Assembly (NCBI GenBank): GCA_002730795.1
Contig: PCAX01000047.1
Span: 1-16,630, forward strand
Reading direction: 5' to 3'
Length of the DNA: 16,630 nt
Source: Chloroflexota bacterium
Lineage (GTDB): Bacteria; Chloroflexota; Dehalococcoidia; Lucifugimonadales; Lucifugimonadaceae
The translations under genes and the position numbers were made by a program. Below the pieces are notes generated by a model. That model saw only the letters and a program-made list of their open reading frames with translations. It ran no database searches and was not told the DNA's origin. This document shows positions 1-8,247 of this stretch, piece by piece (positions within the stretch are counted from its first letter, which is position 1; each line of letters begins with the position of its first letter).

Positions 1-2
1 CC

Positions 3-323
3 GTGGAATCCGATCTATGGTACGATATCCCAGCTACCGCATCAGTCATTACAGAAATAAGCGAAAAGTTGCCCTATATCTTTAAGTTTATAGAGCGCTG
101 GGCAGAGAGACCGGGATTCCCTCGAAAAAAATTCCTCACTTTATTAGCATTCGTGAAAATAAATCGTAAATTAAAACTACCTTGGTGGGGACCTTTTATT
201 TTGGCAAAAAAAATTTTTCAATCCATGCCATGCGTTGTAATGAAATTCGACAATAAGGTATATGAGAGAAAAAGTGGCGGACCTCCTCGATTAAGCGAAC
301 CAAATGAAAGTCGACCGTTTTAA
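3..323 (+). CDS. 3' end of an unrecognised protein, 5' end outside the window
   Basis: About 106 C-terminal residues end at TAA 321-323. The frame is open to the window edge, so the GTG at position 3 is probably an internal valine codon and not the true start. I do not recognise the family. The visible part is hydrophobic and basic: an amphipathic stretch, then a lysine-rich segment (KINRKLKLPWWGPF), an aliphatic run, and a polar, proline-rich tail ending in ESRPF. No catalytic motif or convincing membrane helix can be named. It lies just upstream of tRNA-Leu on the same strand and may belong to the conserved chromosomal side of the locus. It could also be an unrelated gene that ends where the polysaccharide cluster begins. 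Confidence 0.5.
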   Translation: MESDLWYDIPATASVITEISEKLPYIFKFIERWAERPGFPRKKFLTLLAFVKINRKLKLPWWGPFILAKKIFQSMPCVVMKFDNKVYERKSGGPPRLSEPNESRPF

Positions 324-377
324 CCTCTAATAATCTTTTTTGAATAATGTAAATTCGTGTATACAAACATTAGTATT

Positions 378-383
378 TATAAT
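378..383 (+). promoter_or_regulatory. Candidate -10 box for tRNA-Leu
   Basis: A perfect TATAAT lies 14 nt before the 5' end of the mature tRNA, which would place transcription start near 390. The matching -35 position (about 354-360, TTCGTG/TCGTGT) is a poor match to TTGACA, so only the -10 is convincing. The surrounding DNA is AT-rich, so a chance match is possible. Confidence 0.4.
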
Positions 384-397
384 TTAATCGGATCATT

Positions 398-484
398 GCC
401 GAAGTGGCGGAATGGCAGACGCGAAGGTCTCAAACACCTTTGAGCATAGCGCTCGTGTGGGTTCGACTCCCACCTTCGGCACCA
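398..484 (+). tRNA. tRNA-Leu (anticodon CAA)
   Basis: The acceptor stem GCCGAAG (398-404) pairs with CTTCGGC (474-480), followed by discriminator A481 and an encoded CCA (482-484). The anticodon stem AAGGT/ACCTT (424-428/436-440) encloses the loop CTCAAAC, giving anticodon CAA at 431-433, which reads UUG. The T-loop GGTTCGACTCC is canonical, and the long variable arm is typical of class II leucine tRNAs. No terminator is visible in the 44 bp before the next gene, so read-through into it is possible. tRNA-Leu genes are common integration sites, which matters for the cluster behind it. Confidence 0.96.
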
Positions 485-528
485 TACCTATCAGCAAACA
501 TTGATCCGAAACTAGAAAGGTAATTATT

Positions 529-1695
529 GTGCACAAATACAAAACGGCAATTGTGGGTTGCGGCGGAATTGCTAGAGCCCACATGCAAGGATATGAACTA
601 CTTGAAAACATTGATGTGGTTGCGGTCGTAGATCCTATTGAAGAAGCTAGGACGAACTACATGGAAGATTATGATATCCCGGAAGGATACTCGACAGTAA
701 AAGAAATGCTAGTAAAATCCCAGCCCGAAATAGTAAGTGTCTGTGTATGGCATCTACTTCACGATACAGTCACCGAAGAAGTAGCAAAGGGCAAAAGCGT
801 TAAGGGAATAATCTGTGAAAAACCTATGGCTATTGGCGTCGCAAAAGCAGATAGAATGATCAAGGCATGTGAAGAAAATGGTGTGAAATTAGCAGTGTCA
901 CATCAAAGGAGATTTACTCCCGGATGGGAAAGGGCGAGGGAAATAATATTGGATGGAGCTATCGGTATACCCTTAAGAGCAGATCTAAGAGTCAAGGAAG
1001 GTTTGGCTAATTGGGGAACTCATTCGATCGATGGAGCTAGATTTGTTTTGAATGACCCGAAACCAAAATGGGTAATGGGCGCGGTAGAACGGAAAACGGA
1101 TAAATACGAAAGAAATACAGCGATAGAAGACTCTTGTATGGGATTAATTCATTTTGAAAATGATTTGCAATTCTTCATACAGTCAGATTTATTAGACAAC
1201 AACTGCGATGCTGGAAAATTTTTCATAAGAGGTACTGAAGGGATGATTCATATCACGGAAACGGTAGTGAAGTTGTTCAACGGAAATACGAATGGGTGGG
1301 AACAAGTTGACATACATCTTGAAGACGGAGATCAGGCTATAGGTGGGAAAACAAACGCGTCACAGACCGAGGAATTAATCAGGTGGATTGAAGGAGGCCC
1401 AGAGCACAGGGGCTCCGGTTATAAAGCACGGGAAACGGTGGAATTGATGATGGCAATTTATGAATCTGCCAGGCAAAACGAAGTCGTATCGATTCCCATG
1501 CAGGAAAAAGAATATCCTCTAGAAAAAATGGTGACCGAAGGAAAATTACCTGTTACGATTCCGGGCAGGTATGATATTCGCGGGTTCCTCGACAGATCCA
1601 ATATAGATGAAAAAAGGTACAAACAGCTGAAGGACGATGGGCTTCCACACCATATAATCATGCGAACCCTACATGAAGAACAGAAAACAGATTAA
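529..1695 (+). CDS. Gfo/Idh/MocA-family NAD(P)-dependent oxidoreductase
   Basis: This 388-residue protein fits the family's usual length plus a short C-terminal extension. The N-terminal Rossmann fold shows the dinucleotide motif GCGGIA (10-15), an acidic residue after strand 2 (VVDP, 33-36) and the hallmark EKP (97-99), whose lysine is a catalytic or cofactor contact in this family. The second domain has HQRRF (125-129) and WGTHSID (162-168), where His165 and Asp168 fit the usual G-x-H-x-x-D active-site pattern. Members oxidise or reduce a sugar or inositol hydroxyl; the substrate cannot be read from the sequence. Residues from about 340 on form a charged tail outside the core fold. The GTG start at 529 has AGAAAGG about 8 nt upstream. 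The gene follows tRNA-Leu by 44 bp and converges with the next gene. By eye it is richer in G+C than the glycosyltransferases, so a role in the polysaccharide pathway is not assured. Confidence 0.87.
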   Translation: MHKYKTAIVGCGGIARAHMQGYELLENIDVVAVVDPIEEARTNYMEDYDIPEGYSTVKEMLVKSQPEIVSVCVWHLLHDTVTEEVAKGKSVKGIICEKPMAIGVAKADRMIKACEENGVKLAVSHQRRFTPGWERAREIILDGAIGIPLRADLRVKEGLANWGTHSIDGARFVLNDPKPKWVMGAVERKTDKYERNTAIEDSCMGLIHFENDLQFFIQSDLLDNNCDAGKFFIRGTEGMIHITETVVKLFNGNTNGWEQVDIHLEDGDQAIGGKTNASQTEELIRWIEGGPEHRGSGYKARETVELMMAIYESARQNEVVSIPMQEKEYPLEKMVTEGKLPVTIPGRYDIRGFLDRSNIDEKRYKQLKDDGLPHHIIMRTLHEEQKTD

Positions 1696-1703
1696 AACAA
1701 AAA

Positions 1704-2330
1704 TCAACTACCCTTAAATTTCATTGAGCGCAAAACGGTTTGAACGATTATAGACAAATCTCCAAAAAAGCTGGCCGTTTCAATATATTTCATGTCGTAT
1801 TCTAACCTTCCGGCCGCTTCGATATCATTGTGAGCATGTTTATATTGTGTCTGAGCCAAACCCGTAATACCCGGCCTCACAACTAATCGTTCAGTAAACC
1901 CAGAAACGATTTTTTCAAGGTCTACGTAAAGTTCAGGAAATTCAGGCCGTGGTCCAACTATACTCATATCACCCTTAAAAACATTCCAAAACTGGGGTAA
2001 TTCGTCAATATATGATTTGCGTAATATCCTACCAATGTTCGTTATACGACTATCAAGAACTTGTGTTCGTAGGCCAGACTTTTTTTGATCGGAACCCTCA
2101 TTCATAGTCCGAAATTTAATTAAGTCAAACCCTTTTCGGTGAAGACCTAAACGTGAACGCTTATAGAAAACAGGCCCCCTAGAATAGAGTTTCATTGTGA
2201 TTACGATAAACAAAAAAATTAAGGATAAAAAAACCAACCCGACGAAACTCCCAAATAAATCCAGTAACCGTTTCCGTTTTGAAATGGAATATCCGGTAGG
2301 GACAATCTCACTCACTTTGAATCTTCGCAC
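1704..2330 (-). CDS. Initiating sugar-1-phosphate transferase, PglC/WcaJ-type monotopic phosphoglycosyl transferase
   Basis: This enzyme should transfer a sugar phosphate from a nucleotide sugar to undecaprenyl phosphate, starting repeat-unit synthesis on the inner face of the cytoplasmic membrane. The 208-residue length matches the short PglC-like catalytic form, without the extra N-terminal membrane domain of WcaJ/WbaP. Visible landmarks are a basic N-terminus, a single hydrophobic re-entrant segment (about 22-46), KFRTM (72-76), the catalytic Asp-Glu pair in DELPQ (109-110), VGPRPE (125-130) and RPGITGLAQ (152-160). The start is GTG at 2328-2330 with no evident Shine-Dalgarno sequence; an ATG a few bases upstream is out of frame. 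It is the last gene of the minus-strand block, 26 bp after the epimerase gene, and converges with the oxidoreductase gene (8 bp gap). The donor sugar cannot be told from sequence. Confidence 0.93.
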   Translation of the reverse strand: MRRFKVSEIVPTGYSISKRKRLLDLFGSFVGLVFLSLIFLFIVITMKLYSRGPVFYKRSRLGLHRKGFDLIKFRTMNEGSDQKKSGLRTQVLDSRITNIGRILRKSYIDELPQFWNVFKGDMSIVGPRPEFPELYVDLEKIVSGFTERLVVRPGITGLAQTQYKHAHNDIEAAGRLEYDMKYIETASFFGDLSIIVQTVLRSMKFKGS

Positions 2331-2356
2331 TTAACATATAGATAAACACCATAGCA

Positions 2357-3328
2357 TCAACTATTAATTCTAGAATTAGCAACCTGTTGGTTTATCCATT
2401 TGTAAGTTATTTCTAAACCATCTTTCAAATTTATAGTAGGAGTCCAATCAAGATATTCCGCTAGTTTTGTATTATCACTATTACGACCACGAACACCCTG
2501 AGGTTTTGATAAATCGTAACGTTTATGTATTTCCTTTTCCGCTACATCTGCAACAATATCGACCAATTCATTTACAGAAACCATTACGTCAGTTCCAAGA
2601 TTTAGTGGCTCTCTATGCTTCGATTGCATGAGCCGGTAAATTCCTTCTACACAGTCATCTATATACATAAATGAACGGGTCTGCTTACCATCTCCCCAAA
2701 CTTCTATTTCATCTTTATTATGACTAGAGGCAATTTTCCTACAAATCGCAGCTGGAGCCTTCTCCTTACCACCATCATAAGTTCCTAGAGGCCCATAGAC
2801 GTTGTGGAATCTAGCGACTCTTGTTTCCAATCCATAATCTTCTGCATAATACTGGCAAAGTTTCTCGGTAAAAAGTTTCTCCCAACCATATCCCTCTTCC
2901 GGAGCGGCGGGATATGCCTCTTCCTCCTTAAGTCCTTCTATGGTCGGTTCACTCTGCCGATAATCAGGATAGACACAAGCAGATGAAGAGTAAAAAAAAT
3001 TTTTTACTTTTGCTTGACGTGACGCTTCGAGCATATGCGTGTTCATCAGTACATTATTGCGAGCTATATCCGCGTGAAACGCGGTTATGTACCCTATGCC
3101 ACCCATATCCGCTGCCAAATGATAAACTTCCTCAACACCTTCTACGGCAGTAACACACGAATCCCATAATCTTAAGTCTAATTTGTTAAAATCATCTGCC
3201 TGGGTTACTTCAAATTCTGGTTCTAGAATATCCACTGCCCTAACCCATTCTCCACGAGATTTAAGATATTTCACCAAATGGTGGGCTATGAAACCACCGG
3301 CTCCCGTAACTAGGATTCGTTTTTCCAT
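2357..3328 (-). CDS. GDP-mannose 3,5-epimerase-like short-chain dehydrogenase/reductase
   Basis: This 323-residue extended-SDR enzyme has the NAD-binding motif GAGGFIA (9-15). Its motif set matches plant GDP-mannose 3,5-epimerase (GME) better than a generic sugar epimerase: LAADMGG (71-77), SSSACVYP with Cys118, YGWEK with Tyr147 and Lys151, GGKEKAPAA (187-194, with Lys190), WGDGKQTRSF and GRNSDN near the C-terminus. In the characterised plant enzyme the equivalent Cys, Tyr and Lys residues carry out oxidation at C4 and epimerisation at C3 and C5, giving GDP-L-galactose and GDP-L-gulose. A bacterial member beside glycosyltransferases probably supplies an L-sugar for the polymer. No GDP-mannose synthesis genes lie here, so that precursor must come from elsewhere. 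AGGA lies about 11 nt before the ATG. The upstream glycosyltransferase gene ends 23 bp away, which suggests one operon. A different GDP-sugar epimerase or reductase activity remains possible. Confidence 0.87.
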   Translation of the reverse strand: MEKRILVTGAGGFIAHHLVKYLKSRGEWVRAVDILEPEFEVTQADDFNKLDLRLWDSCVTAVEGVEEVYHLAADMGGIGYITAFHADIARNNVLMNTHMLEASRQAKVKNFFYSSSACVYPDYRQSEPTIEGLKEEEAYPAAPEEGYGWEKLFTEKLCQYYAEDYGLETRVARFHNVYGPLGTYDGGKEKAPAAICRKIASSHNKDEIEVWGDGKQTRSFMYIDDCVEGIYRLMQSKHREPLNLGTDVMVSVNELVDIVADVAEKEIHKRYDLSKPQGVRGRNSDNTKLAEYLDWTPTINLKDGLEITYKWINQQVANSRINS

Positions 3329-3351
3329 TACACTTTATATCCTATTAACTG

Positions 3352-4584
3352 TTAGCTAGAAGAAACAACTTTTGAACATTCCAATAACAGCTCGCAGTAT
3401 CTATTAACCGAAATATCACGAGAATATTTTGATACTACAGTCTGCCTAGCATTATTTTTCATTGCTTTAATTAATTCTCTGTTTTTATTTAATTTACTTA
3501 TCTCCCTGACAAAATTCTCGCTATCTCCCTGCTCTATAACGATTCCTGCATTATTTTCGGTGACAATATCAGCAATGTCGGTATCCTCAGTGAAAATTGC
3601 TATAATCGCCTGGCCCGCGGCCATTGCAGGGTATAATTTCGAAGGAATAGTTAACTTATCCATCTCTCTATTCAGTGTCACAACAGAAAAATCGCCTGAA
3701 CTAAGAGAAAGTGGTAGTATATCATCGGGTTGATATGGCAGTAACGTAACATTCGTCAAATTAAATTTTTCGACATCAGATTTTATAATGGCTTTCTGGG
3801 GACCCTCTCCAATAATCAAAAAGGCTACAGTTTTATCGGTTTTTAACATTTTTGCAGCTGTCAACAATGTAGAAAGATCGTGTGACAATCCTAAATTCCC
3901 AGAATATGATATTACCAACTTATCCTGTAAACCGAGATCCCGTCTAAAAGAATTGTTTTTAGGTTTTATCGGGGAAATTTTGTCTATATCTGCCCAATTG
4001 TGAATAACAACCAAACTGGTATCGTTAATTCCTTCTAACATATGTCTAGAAACCTTATTACGGAGACGCTCCCCAATCACTATTACTTTGAAGGCAGACC
4101 GGTATACCCTTTTATTAGACCAATCCCATAGTCTAGTGATTAAACTATTTTCTTTCAAGAAACCTAAAGCTACGGCCGCGTCAGGATAAAATTCTGTCGC
4201 CAAATAGATATATTTATGCCTACGTATTTTTGAGGACAACCAAACGCAAGGACCTTGAAACGGAGATGTTGTGTCGACAAGTATTATTGAATTTGGAGAA
4301 AAAAAAACTAAGTCAACAAATATTCCCGCACAAACAAAAAAAGAATTTATCACTCTGCCGACTACATTGGATTTTTGAAATTCTGGATTCCAAAACCTTT
4401 TGATTTTTATTTTCTCTGATAATCCCCCTGTCCCAAGGCGCCGGTTGTAATGTTTAGGCATACTACAATAAACGACAACCATTCCATGTTTTTCCGAAAA
4501 TTCTCTAACAACGTCCGTAAGTAACTTGGCGTTCGTCGTAACGCGAGGGTAAAAATCGTTTGTAATAACAATCGTATTACTCAT
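3352..4584 (-). CDS. GT4-family glycosyltransferase, WbuB-like
   Basis: This 410-residue GT-B enzyme is likely cytoplasmic or membrane-associated. The N-terminal acceptor half begins with ITNDFYP and carries the EFYPDAAVALG motif (131-141) typical of WbuB-type transferases, then HNWAD (195-199). The C-terminal donor half has SGNLG (228-232), IIGEGP (257-262) and PSKLYPAMAAGQ (314-324). In many relatives the last motif reads SKLYEYMAAG; here Pro319 stands where the second glutamate of the EX7E motif would be. WbuB relatives often add an amino sugar (FucNAc type) to the lipid-linked acceptor, but the substrate here is unknown. It is the first gene of the minus-strand block with the epimerase and the initiating transferase. 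The ATG has no obvious Shine-Dalgarno sequence, and a candidate promoter lies just upstream. Confidence 0.9.
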   Translation of the reverse strand: MSNTIVITNDFYPRVTTNAKLLTDVVREFSEKHGMVVVYCSMPKHYNRRLGTGGLSEKIKIKRFWNPEFQKSNVVGRVINSFFVCAGIFVDLVFFSPNSIILVDTTSPFQGPCVWLSSKIRRHKYIYLATEFYPDAAVALGFLKENSLITRLWDWSNKRVYRSAFKVIVIGERLRNKVSRHMLEGINDTSLVVIHNWADIDKISPIKPKNNSFRRDLGLQDKLVISYSGNLGLSHDLSTLLTAAKMLKTDKTVAFLIIGEGPQKAIIKSDVEKFNLTNVTLLPYQPDDILPLSLSSGDFSVVTLNREMDKLTIPSKLYPAMAAGQAIIAIFTEDTDIADIVTENNAGIVIEQGDSENFVREISKLNKNRELIKAMKNNARQTVVSKYSRDISVNRYCELLLECSKVVSSS

Positions 4585-4826
4585 AAAAATGAGGTTTTCG
4601 GATGAGATACATTTTAATTATAAAATTCATGATCCAATACACAAGAACATGTGCAGTGGATGAAACCTTGCATATATTAAACTATCAGTAATCATTTATC
4701 CAAACAGGTTTAATTAGTGGCTACAATTTTGAAAAATATCAATTTTATTTCCTATCTAATATCATAATTATAAAATTTGCTTAATGATTAAATGTTAATT
4801 TGGAATGAAAATAACATTTGAACTTG
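4585..4826. other. AT-rich divergent intergenic region
   Basis: This 242-bp spacer separates the minus-strand operon that starts at 4584 from the plus-strand glycosyltransferase operon, so it should hold promoters for both. A reasonable minus-strand promoter is visible and is listed separately. On the plus strand the best candidate is TTGAAA (4729-4734), 18 bp before a weak TATCTA (4753-4758), which is not convincing. No tRNA, strong hairpin or 39-bp JUMPstart-like element was found by eye. Confidence 0.5.
4617..4644 (-). promoter_or_regulatory. Candidate promoter for the minus-strand GT/epimerase/PGT operon
   Basis: Read on the minus strand, TTGTGT (plus-strand positions 4639-4644) is followed after 16 bp by a perfect TATAAT (4617-4622). 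Transcription would start near 4610, leaving a 5' leader of about 25 nt before the ATG at 4584. The -35 element is only a partial match, and AT-rich DNA makes chance matches common. Confidence 0.38.
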
Positions 4827-5984
4827 ATGAAAAAAAATTTAAGAATCGCATATATATCAGAAATGAGAATGCCGACGGAAAGGGCGCATGGTATACAAAT
4901 AATGCGCACATGTGAGTCTTTATCTCTATCCGGAGCGGACGTTACTCTATATTACTCGCGAAGAAAACAGAGCAACAAAAGCTTAGAAAACGTAAATCCT
5001 TACGAATACTTCGATGTCACAGAAAATTTCACGATAAAGGATGTTTATTACTTAGACGTATTAGTCATCGAAAAATTCATTAAACCAATTTTAAATCCAC
5101 TGATGTTTTTAGCCAATGCCGTTTTTGCAATAACATCAATGGCTGTGGCAAAAAAATGGAATCCGGACATTTACTACACAAGACATTGGCTTTGCGCAAC
5201 CGTTTTGATCTTATTGGGAAACCCCGTCGGTTTTGAACTTCATCGTGCTGGTTCAAATGAATTCACTGGAAGAGCACTAAAAATAATTTCATTGTTGAGT
5301 AAATCAAAAAATATGCGTTTTATATCAACAATCTCAAATGAACTCAAAACTAATTTATTGACTTTGGGGGTATCAAAAAACAAAATATTTGTTTTACCTG
5401 ATGCTCTTCCAAACTATAACTTACAAAAAAAATCGAAATTAAATTCTTCTGAAAATGACGTTGTTTACACAGGGCATCTAGTCAGAGGTCGTGGTGTTGA
5501 TGTTCTGTTGAAAGCCGCCAAATTACTGCCAAAAGTAAGATTTACAATCGTAGGTGGAAATGAAAAAGATCGGGATAATTTAATAAAAACATTTCAACCC
5601 GATAAAAACGTAACCTTTGTCAAGCACATACCACCGTCCGAGGTAAAAATTTATCAGATTTCTGCCAAAATTCTCGTTTTACCACAAACCGATATTCATG
5701 GACAATCTCCTTTGAAATTATTTGAATATATAGCGTCAAAAAAACCTATAATAGCCACCAACCTTAATCCAATTAAGGAAATTCTAGAAGACGAATTTTC
5801 CGCTCTCCTTTTCAATCCCGGCGATTTTTCCCAATTAGCAAAATATATCTCGAAATTATTGGATGATGACGAACTAAGAAATTATCTTTCAGAAAATGCC
5901 AGTCAAAAATACAAACACTGGACTTGGGAAAATAGGTCCAAAAATATTATAAACATCATAGAGTCTGGCCAACAACGCCTATGA
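4827..5984 (+). CDS. GT4-like (GT-B) glycosyltransferase
   Basis: The 385-residue protein has two Rossmann-like halves. The N-terminus (IAYISEMRMPTERAHG, ending near residue 22) places a His in the loop where GT4 enzymes bind substrate. The C-terminal half shows YTGHLVRGRGVDVLLKAA, a basic donor-phosphate loop near 214-231, and SPLKLFEYIASKKPIIAT (294-311). The second glutamate of the EX7E motif is present (Glu300), but the first position is glycine. It should add one sugar to the lipid-linked repeat unit; donor and acceptor are unknown. I chose ATG 4827. An in-frame TTG at 4818 would add three residues (GGA lies 13 nt upstream of it), and neither start has a good ribosome site. It heads a four-gene block, and its TGA overlaps the next ATG (ATGA). 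Confidence 0.87.
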   Translation: MKKNLRIAYISEMRMPTERAHGIQIMRTCESLSLSGADVTLYYSRRKQSNKSLENVNPYEYFDVTENFTIKDVYYLDVLVIEKFIKPILNPLMFLANAVFAITSMAVAKKWNPDIYYTRHWLCATVLILLGNPVGFELHRAGSNEFTGRALKIISLLSKSKNMRFISTISNELKTNLLTLGVSKNKIFVLPDALPNYNLQKKSKLNSSENDVVYTGHLVRGRGVDVLLKAAKLLPKVRFTIVGGNEKDRDNLIKTFQPDKNVTFVKHIPPSEVKIYQISAKILVLPQTDIHGQSPLKLFEYIASKKPIIATNLNPIKEILEDEFSALLFNPGDFSQLAKYISKLLDDDELRNYLSENASQKYKHWTWENRSKNIINIIESGQQRL

Positions 5985-7129
5985 AAATAGTCACGCTTTA
6001 TAATCCAATTTTAGATAAGGGAGGAATAACCGTTTCATATATAAATATTGTCAATTCCCTTTCAGAAAACTACCCAGATACTGTTTTCCATCTTTTAGTT
6101 AATGAGACAAAAATAACCGGTATAAACCCAAAAATTAATATAGAGATAATCAATATCTCTAATTACCAGCTAATGCCCCACATACACAAAATGAATTGGG
6201 GCAAATACTTGTCTTCAATAGGAACTGCACTTGGAGTTTTCTATTATTTGAAAAAGTATAAGCCTCACTATTTTGTATCGTTCCAAGGACATTTGGTAGT
6301 TTTGTTGTGTAAATTAATGTCTAGAAGCTCAACAGTCCTCATCGCACGTGAAAACACGGTGATTGGACACAGTTTTCGGATGTTCAACAGTAAATTTTAC
6401 AAACTAAGAATAAAGGTTAAAAAGTTCACTTATAACCACGTTAATTTGGTAGTTACCCTCACTGAAGCCGCTTCTAAATATTCTCCGGATTTACTAAGTT
6501 TGTCAAAAACCAAATTTACAGCTATTCAAAATATAAATTCAAAACCGATCTTGGAACCGTATACTGGCAAAAAATTAAAAAAACTATTTTCTAGTTCTAT
6601 CCCAAAAATTATTAGTGTCAGCCGAGTAAGTCAAGAAAAAGGTATCGACACAATATTGAAAGCTTTTTCTTTATTGATAAAAACCCACAAATCGGAATTA
6701 ATAATAGTTGGTCAGGGCAGTTACGTATCTTCAGGAAAAAAATTAGCAAAAGCTCTGGGAATTTATTCACACTGTCATTTTATTGGATGGGTTCAAAATC
6801 CGTCACAATTAATTTCAAAATCTGATGTTTTTGTAACTGCCCCGATATTTGAAGGGTTTGGTAATTCAATAATTGAAGCCATGCGGAGTAAAACTCCCGT
6901 TGTGTCAACTGATGCACCTTTCGGACCGTCCGAAATACTGGAGAACGGAAAAAATGGGATTTTGGTGCCCGTAGGAGATGACATAAAATTTAGTAGTGCA
7001 ATTGCTTATCTTTTGGACAATCCATCAAAATCAAAAGAATTAGCAAAAATAGCTCATAAATCGTTGATCAGATTCGACCCAAAATTAATCGCTAGTAAAT
7101 GGGGCGAAGTTCTAGGTTTGAATGAATGA
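5981..7129 (+). CDS. GT4-family glycosyltransferase (first of three related tandem genes)
   Basis: The 382-residue GT-B enzyme starts with KIVTLYNPILDKGGITV, the usual glycine-rich acceptor loop. Its donor half has SVSRVSQEKGIDTILKAF (212-229), IIVGQG, and a complete EX7E signature EGFGNSIIEA with Glu291 and Glu299, followed by PVVSTDAPFGPSEIL. That last block, including the GPSEIL stretch, recurs in the next two genes and marks them as relatives. The role is transfer of one sugar to the growing repeat unit on the cytoplasmic face. The start ATG shares four bases with the upstream stop, and its own stop shares ATGA with the next gene, so translation is probably coupled throughout. Specificity cannot be inferred. 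Confidence 0.9.
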   Translation: MKIVTLYNPILDKGGITVSYINIVNSLSENYPDTVFHLLVNETKITGINPKINIEIINISNYQLMPHIHKMNWGKYLSSIGTALGVFYYLKKYKPHYFVSFQGHLVVLLCKLMSRSSTVLIARENTVIGHSFRMFNSKFYKLRIKVKKFTYNHVNLVVTLTEAASKYSPDLLSLSKTKFTAIQNINSKPILEPYTGKKLKKLFSSSIPKIISVSRVSQEKGIDTILKAFSLLIKTHKSELIIVGQGSYVSSGKKLAKALGIYSHCHFIGWVQNPSQLISKSDVFVTAPIFEGFGNSIIEAMRSKTPVVSTDAPFGPSEILENGKNGILVPVGDDIKFSSAIAYLLDNPSKSKELAKIAHKSLIRFDPKLIASKWGEVLGLNE

Positions 7130-8247
7130 AAATTATGTTTTTCCTGCCACACGCTGATGACGGAATAATAAGGTCCACAATTCCGATAATAGAAGGTTTT
7201 AATGATAAAGGATATGTGACAGAAGTTGTAACCCTCCAGGCCAAAGGCAGAATGACTGATCAGTTAGATATTGTTTCCAAGGTACATAGAATTAATGCTT
7301 CTAGAACATTTTTTGCAATACATAAATTCTCACAACATCTAAGAACAAACAAACCAGACATAGTTATATCTGCCCAACATTTTGCAAATATATCGGCTCT
7401 TTTAGCCAAAGTGTTATCAAGACAAAATATCCGGTTGATTTTTACAGAAAGAACCTCAATTCAATATTCACTGGAACAGATACATTGGTTTAAAAGATTC
7501 GTAACAAAACTTTTAATTAAAAATCTCTACACATTTGCAGATTCGGTTGTAGCAAACTCTGATGGTGTAAAAAAAGAACTGATTAGATTTTTAGGCGTAG
7601 AAGAGACCACGGTCAAGTTGATATACAACCCTACTTTTGACTCGAAAGTGTACAAAAACGACCCTGTCACAAAAAGTGTTCATCCTTGGTTCGACATATC
7701 AAATGTACCAGTTATACTCGGAGTAGGACGGTTGTCTTTAGAAAAAAATTTTACCTTGTTAATAAAAGCTTTTTCTTTACTGAATAAAAATACGAGAGCG
7801 AAATTGATCATTTTAGGCGACGGACCTGAAAAACAATCACTAACAAACCTAATAAAAACATTGAAGATAGAAGAAGATTGTCAATTACTAGGCCATGTAA
7901 ATAATCCCTACGACTTTATGAAATTGAGTTCACTGCTAGTTTTATCTAGTAATTATGAGGGGCTCCCAAATGTACTAATAGAGGGCCAAGCGTGTAAAAT
8001 TCCGGTGATCTCAACTGATTGCCCTCACGGTCCGAGTGAAATTCTTTTAGATGGCAAAGCTGGTTCTTTAACACCCATGAACGACTATGTGACAATGTCT
8101 TCAAAAATGTTTGAAATTCTATCGAATTCAAAAATAGCTGAGGATTATGTTAAAACAGCTAGTGAAAATCTTTACCGATTTCAACCGAAATTAGCCTTGG
8201 ACAAATATGACTTGATATTAAAAAAAATCAATCAAAAAGAAAATTGA
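7126..8247 (+). CDS. GT4-family glycosyltransferase (second of three related tandem genes)
   Basis: The 373-residue enzyme begins KIMFFLPHADDGIIRS. The linker has IYNPT (176-180) and VHPW (185-188). The donor domain has GVGRLSLEKNFTLLIKAF (199-216), ILGDGPE, and the full EX7E motif EGLPNVLIEG with Glu278 and Glu286, then PVISTDCPHGPSEIL. It is closest to the next gene, which has the same VHPW landmark just before the GR(L)-x-K donor loop. It resembles N-acetylgalactosamine and galactose transferases of the GT4 type, but that is only a family resemblance. An AGG lies about 5 nt before the ATG, inside the end of the preceding gene, and the start overlaps the previous stop by four bases. Confidence 0.9.
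   Translation: MKIMFFLPHADDGIIRSTIPIIEGFNDKGYVTEVVTLQAKGRMTDQLDIVSKVHRINASRTFFAIHKFSQHLRTNKPDIVISAQHFANISALLAKVLSRQNIRLIFTERTSIQYSLEQIHWFKRFVTKLLIKNLYTFADSVVANSDGVKKELIRFLGVEETTVKLIYNPTFDSKVYKNDPVTKSVHPWFDISNVPVILGVGRLSLEKNFTLLIKAFSLLNKNTRAKLIILGDGPEKQSLTNLIKTLKIEEDCQLLGHVNNPYDFMKLSSLLVLSSNYEGLPNVLIEGQACKIPVISTDCPHGPSEILLDGKAGSLTPMNDYVTMSSKMFEILSNSKIAEDYVKTASENLYRFQPKLALDKYDLILKKINQKEN

Noticed and set aside
456..484. Possible attachment-site duplication of the tRNA-Leu 3' end
   Set aside because: The only similar sequence seen is the end of tRNA-Gly, which shares just the conserved T-loop pattern and CCA. No second copy of the tRNA-Leu 3' end and no integrase gene lie in the window.
393..611. 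Minus-strand open frame of 72 codons
   Set aside because: It runs through the whole tRNA-Leu gene and the start of the oxidoreductase gene. Its sequence is explained by the complement of these, and it shows no protein family features.
4805..4918. Short open frame of about 37 codons starting at ATG 4805
   Set aside because: It overlaps the start of the glycosyltransferase gene in another frame, has no properly spaced ribosome site and no recognisable product. A leader peptide is conceivable, but nothing supports it.
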